A stretch of 64,000 nt of DNA from Streptomyces sp. NBC_00078 (lineage in GTDB: Bacteria > Actinomycetota > Actinomycetes > Streptomycetales > Streptomycetaceae). Position numbers and translations under genes: made by a program. The first letter of the stretch is position 1. Every line of letters begins with the position of its first letter. The DNA lies in contig NZ_JAPELX010000001.1 in the NCBI RefSeq assembly GCF_026343335.1, positions 1-64,000 of the forward strand, given 5' to 3'. Below the pieces are notes generated by a model, which did not search any database, was not told where the DNA came from, and worked only from the letters and a program-made list of their open reading frames with translations. Positions 62,213 through 64,000 of this stretch are shown here, piece by piece.

Positions 62213-63111
62213 CTATCCGCTTCCGTCCGTCCGTCCGCTGATGGTCGCCACGCCATCGGCCACCCAGCAGTGCAGTACCGGGGGATCGGGTCGGTGCGGC
62301 CCCAAGGGGGCCAGCCGCCGACCTTCCAGCCGGGTGCGTTGCCCAGATGAATGGAATAGAAGTCGCGCGGATACTCCGCATAGGAGCTGTCCACGTCGAC
62401 GCCGGCCGCCTGCCACCTGCTCCAGTCCTCCAGCATCCGCTGCAACCCGGGGCTCAGATCCAGGCTGTTGGGGTACTCGGTGATCGCTTCTGGCGCCAGC
62501 ACGCACGGCTCCGGCACGTAACCCGGATAGTCCGCCTCGTACGGTTCCGGTGGTGTGGCGAGGATGTCGCCGACCTCCGCGGCCGAGCGCCAGAACAGTG
62601 CGGTCGACGGCTTGTAATTCGGTTCGTGCTCGTACGGGCACCAGAGGATCTGAAGCAGATCGGCCTGCCCGGGCGGCCGCAACAAGGGGATGTCACGCAG
62701 GAACAGCTGAGCCACGGGCAACATCGGGACCGGGCATTCGGCGGGCCGGGGAGGGCTGGCGCCGAGTCGTTCAGCGAGCCACTCGGCATTGCGTTCGCTG
62801 AGCGCTTGTTCCTCGGGCGTGAACGCGGGAGGCCGGTCATCAGGGCGCCACCGGGACTGCAAGCGTCTCTGGAGCCGCACTTCGGTCGGTGACCGGCGGA
62901 ATCCGGTGTCCACGTGCAGGTGCGCGTCTTCGCAGTGCGGCCACGGCTTTCCTGCCGGCCACAGCAACGGCCCGCCGACCGAGCTGTCCCTGACCGAAGG
63001 CGACCCCGGACGCGGATGCAGCCGGATGGCAGGCCGCGCCAACGGAGCCAGCTCGGGAAAGACCGCGCCCACCTCGACAGGCCGCGGCGAAGTAGTACGT
63101 ACGAAAACCAT
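62213..63111 (-). CDS. DUF1963-like protein, C-terminus uncertain
   Basis: From the ATG at 63111 (MVFVRTTSPRPVEVGAVFPE) about 285 residues resemble YwqG/DUF1963 proteins: SSVGGPLLWPAGKPWPHCED, VAQLFLRDIPLLRPPGQADL, ILWCPYEHEP, YSIHLGNAPGWKVGGWPPWG. Near 62270 the frame seems to shift; read straight on it would extend to 61894, deep into lacI. I take the alternative-frame stop at 62213. Function unknown. Confidence 0.6.
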
Positions 63112-63163
63112 GCCGTTGATCCTGCCACCAGCCACCGACAGTCCCCCGCCGCCTCAACCGGCG

Positions 63164-63462
63164 TCAGCGCTCAGCTGGCCACAACGCCCTGGCCAGCGCG
63201 GCGTGCGGTAGCCCGAGCCGTAGATGGACGAGGGTGGTCAGGAGCCGATCGGTGAAAGCAAGCCACTGCTCGGGTCCGGCGCCGGCGGCCCGTCTGCGGG
63301 CGCCGCCACGCCGTTCGTGCAGCGCGCCGACTCGCGGGCGGCCTGCCACCGGGGCGCGAGTTCTTCGAGCAACTCGCCGAAGTGTGCCCGAGAGATTTGG
63401 CGGGCCGGACGGGCGGCCGCCTTTCGCGCGTGCCGGCCCGCACAATCTCCCGCTCGACCGCC
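63164..63462 (-). pseudogene. IS5-type transposase N-terminal remnant
   Basis: Pieces in different frames on the minus strand (EELAPRWQAARESA; AFTDRLLTTLVHLRLGLPHA) match the N-terminus of IS5-type transposases. Several indels and an abrupt end near 63164. Confidence 0.5.
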
Positions 63463-63850
63463 CTACGCATGCCCATGCACCCGGTGGCACCACCGCTGCG
63501 CGTCCCGCGCGTGCTCGGCATCGACGACTTCGCCCTCCCTCCACCACCTTGTCGGTGATCGTGGAGATGGTCTGCTTGGACGCCTCGGCCCATCCACTTC
63601 GGCCAGATGTGCGGAGATCTCCTCGCGGGTGAGTCCCTTCGCGGACGGCGTCAGCACCATCTCGTCCACCCCGGTCAGCCGGTACTGCTGCTTCTCGGCG
63701 CTGCGGCTCAAAGGTGCCGGCGGTGTCGCGGGGCACCTTCACCCCGAGCGGGCCGACGTCGGTCAGCACGGTCTGGGCGTGGGTGCCGTATCGGCTGTTG
63801 CCGTTGTCTTTCCCGGCCGGATCATGCACCGTGTCCGGCGGTCGATGCTC
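63463..63850 (-). pseudogene. IS256-type transposase N-terminal remnant
   Basis: On the minus strand HDPAGKDNGNSRYGTHAQTV and VKVPRDTAGTFEPQ are in one frame. YRLTGVDEMVLTPSAKGLTR and EEISAHLAEVDG follow in a second, then ASKQTISTITDKVVEG back in the first. Together they are the N-terminal third of an IS256-family transposase with at least two frameshifts. Confidence 0.65.
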
Positions 63851-63885
63851 GCGGACGGTCACTGCCGACCCCTCCTCGCCAACCC

Positions 63886-63915
63886 GGTACCGGGATGGGT
63901 ACCAAACCGGGTACC
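63886..63915. promoter_or_regulatory. Three GGTACC boxes at exact 12-bp spacing
   Basis: GGTACC occurs at 63886, 63898 and 63910, each start 12 bases from the next, ending eight bases before the ATG of a ribbon-helix-helix gene. Such repeated short palindromes are typical operators of this protein family. Confidence 0.6.
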
Positions 63916-63923
63916 GTGGGTGC

Positions 63924-64000
63924 ATGCCAGCACTCAACGTGGAATTCAGCCCGGACGAGATGGCCCGGCTGCGCGAGCGGGCCACCGTCGCCGGCAAGAG
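63924..64000 (+). CDS. Ribbon-helix-helix antitoxin-like protein (partial)
   Basis: The ATG at 63924 opens a frame that runs off the window: MPALNVEFSPDEMARLRERA then TVAGK. The beta-strand (ALNVEFSPDE) followed by a helix (EMARLRERA) is the start of MetJ/Arc-type antitoxins. A toxin gene would be expected just beyond the window. Confidence 0.6.
   Translation, partial: MPALNVEFSPDEMARLRERATVAGK

Noticed and set aside
1..64000. tRNA, rRNA or integrative-element attachment sites
   Set aside because: No cloverleaf-like or rRNA-like sequence and no integrase gene were found by eye, so none is claimed.

Overview
The window is high-GC actinobacterial DNA, almost certainly Streptomyces. The codon use is strongly GC3-biased, many neighbouring genes overlap by ATGA, GTGA or TTGA, and the gene families are typical of the genus: StrR-type activator, XRE/DUF5753 and DUF6879 pairs, DUF6545, Tat-exported fructan hydrolase, split acyl-CoA carboxylase with an epsilon subunit. 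No rRNA, tRNA or CRISPR array was seen.

Region 1 (about 1-24.9 kb) is a biosynthetic gene cluster read mainly on the minus strand. From upstream to downstream it holds a BtrH-like papain-fold protein, a free-standing malonyl transferase, a KS-KR-ACP polyketide synthase with no built-in AT, a MATE exporter, acyl-CoA carboxylase beta and epsilon subunits, and a TauE/SafE permease. These are followed by a sugar or cyclitol set (amidohydrolase-type lactonase, Gfo/Idh dehydrogenase, two xylose-isomerase-like TIM barrels), a sulfotransferase, an MFS exporter, a PCP-C protein, a PCP-C-A-PCP protein (predicted valine code, broken by one frameshift), a type II thioesterase with a Cys nucleophile, and an ABC-like/Ldh fusion that runs off the left edge. 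An IclR regulator and a StrR-family activator close the right side. A perfect StrR-type operator lies inside the activator gene.

Region 2 (about 25-43.7 kb) is accessory and mobile-rich. It carries an XRE / ImmA-IrrE / DUF6545 trio, an SDR, a P450 remnant and nested mobile DNA: a 3'-truncated group II intron inside an IS3 orfA that itself truncated a small gene. It also has a TetR-controlled set (DUF1772, ABM monooxygenase, VOC, DUF4267 remnant), a Tn3 remnant, a small-protein/XRE/DUF6879 module, a complete ISAzo13-type element and several ISL3/IS5 remnants.

Region 3 (about 43.8-52.9 kb) is a second compact cluster and the most interesting part of the window. It has two PapA-like stand-alone condensation-fold acyltransferases, a sulfotransferase, an EntS-like MFS exporter, a class III aminotransferase, a GMC oxidoreductase and a coupled 58-residue protein. 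This gene content resembles mycobacterial sulfolipid assembly (PapA plus sulfotransferase plus exporter) combined with the alcohol-to-amine conversion of aminoglycoside pathways.

Region 4 (about 52.9-62.1 kb) has an isochorismatase-fold protein and a VOC protein. These are followed by a fructan utilisation locus: Tat-secreted GH32 enzyme, ABC importer, cytoplasmic GH32 enzyme and LacI repressor, with matching operators in the divergent promoter. The right end (62.2-64 kb) has a DUF1963-like gene, decayed IS5/IS256 transposases and the start of a ribbon-helix-helix gene behind three GGTACC boxes spaced by exactly 12 bp.

Several single-base indels in G/C runs (near 4088, 37205 and 38270-38290) break otherwise well-conserved genes. 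They may be sequence errors or real decay.
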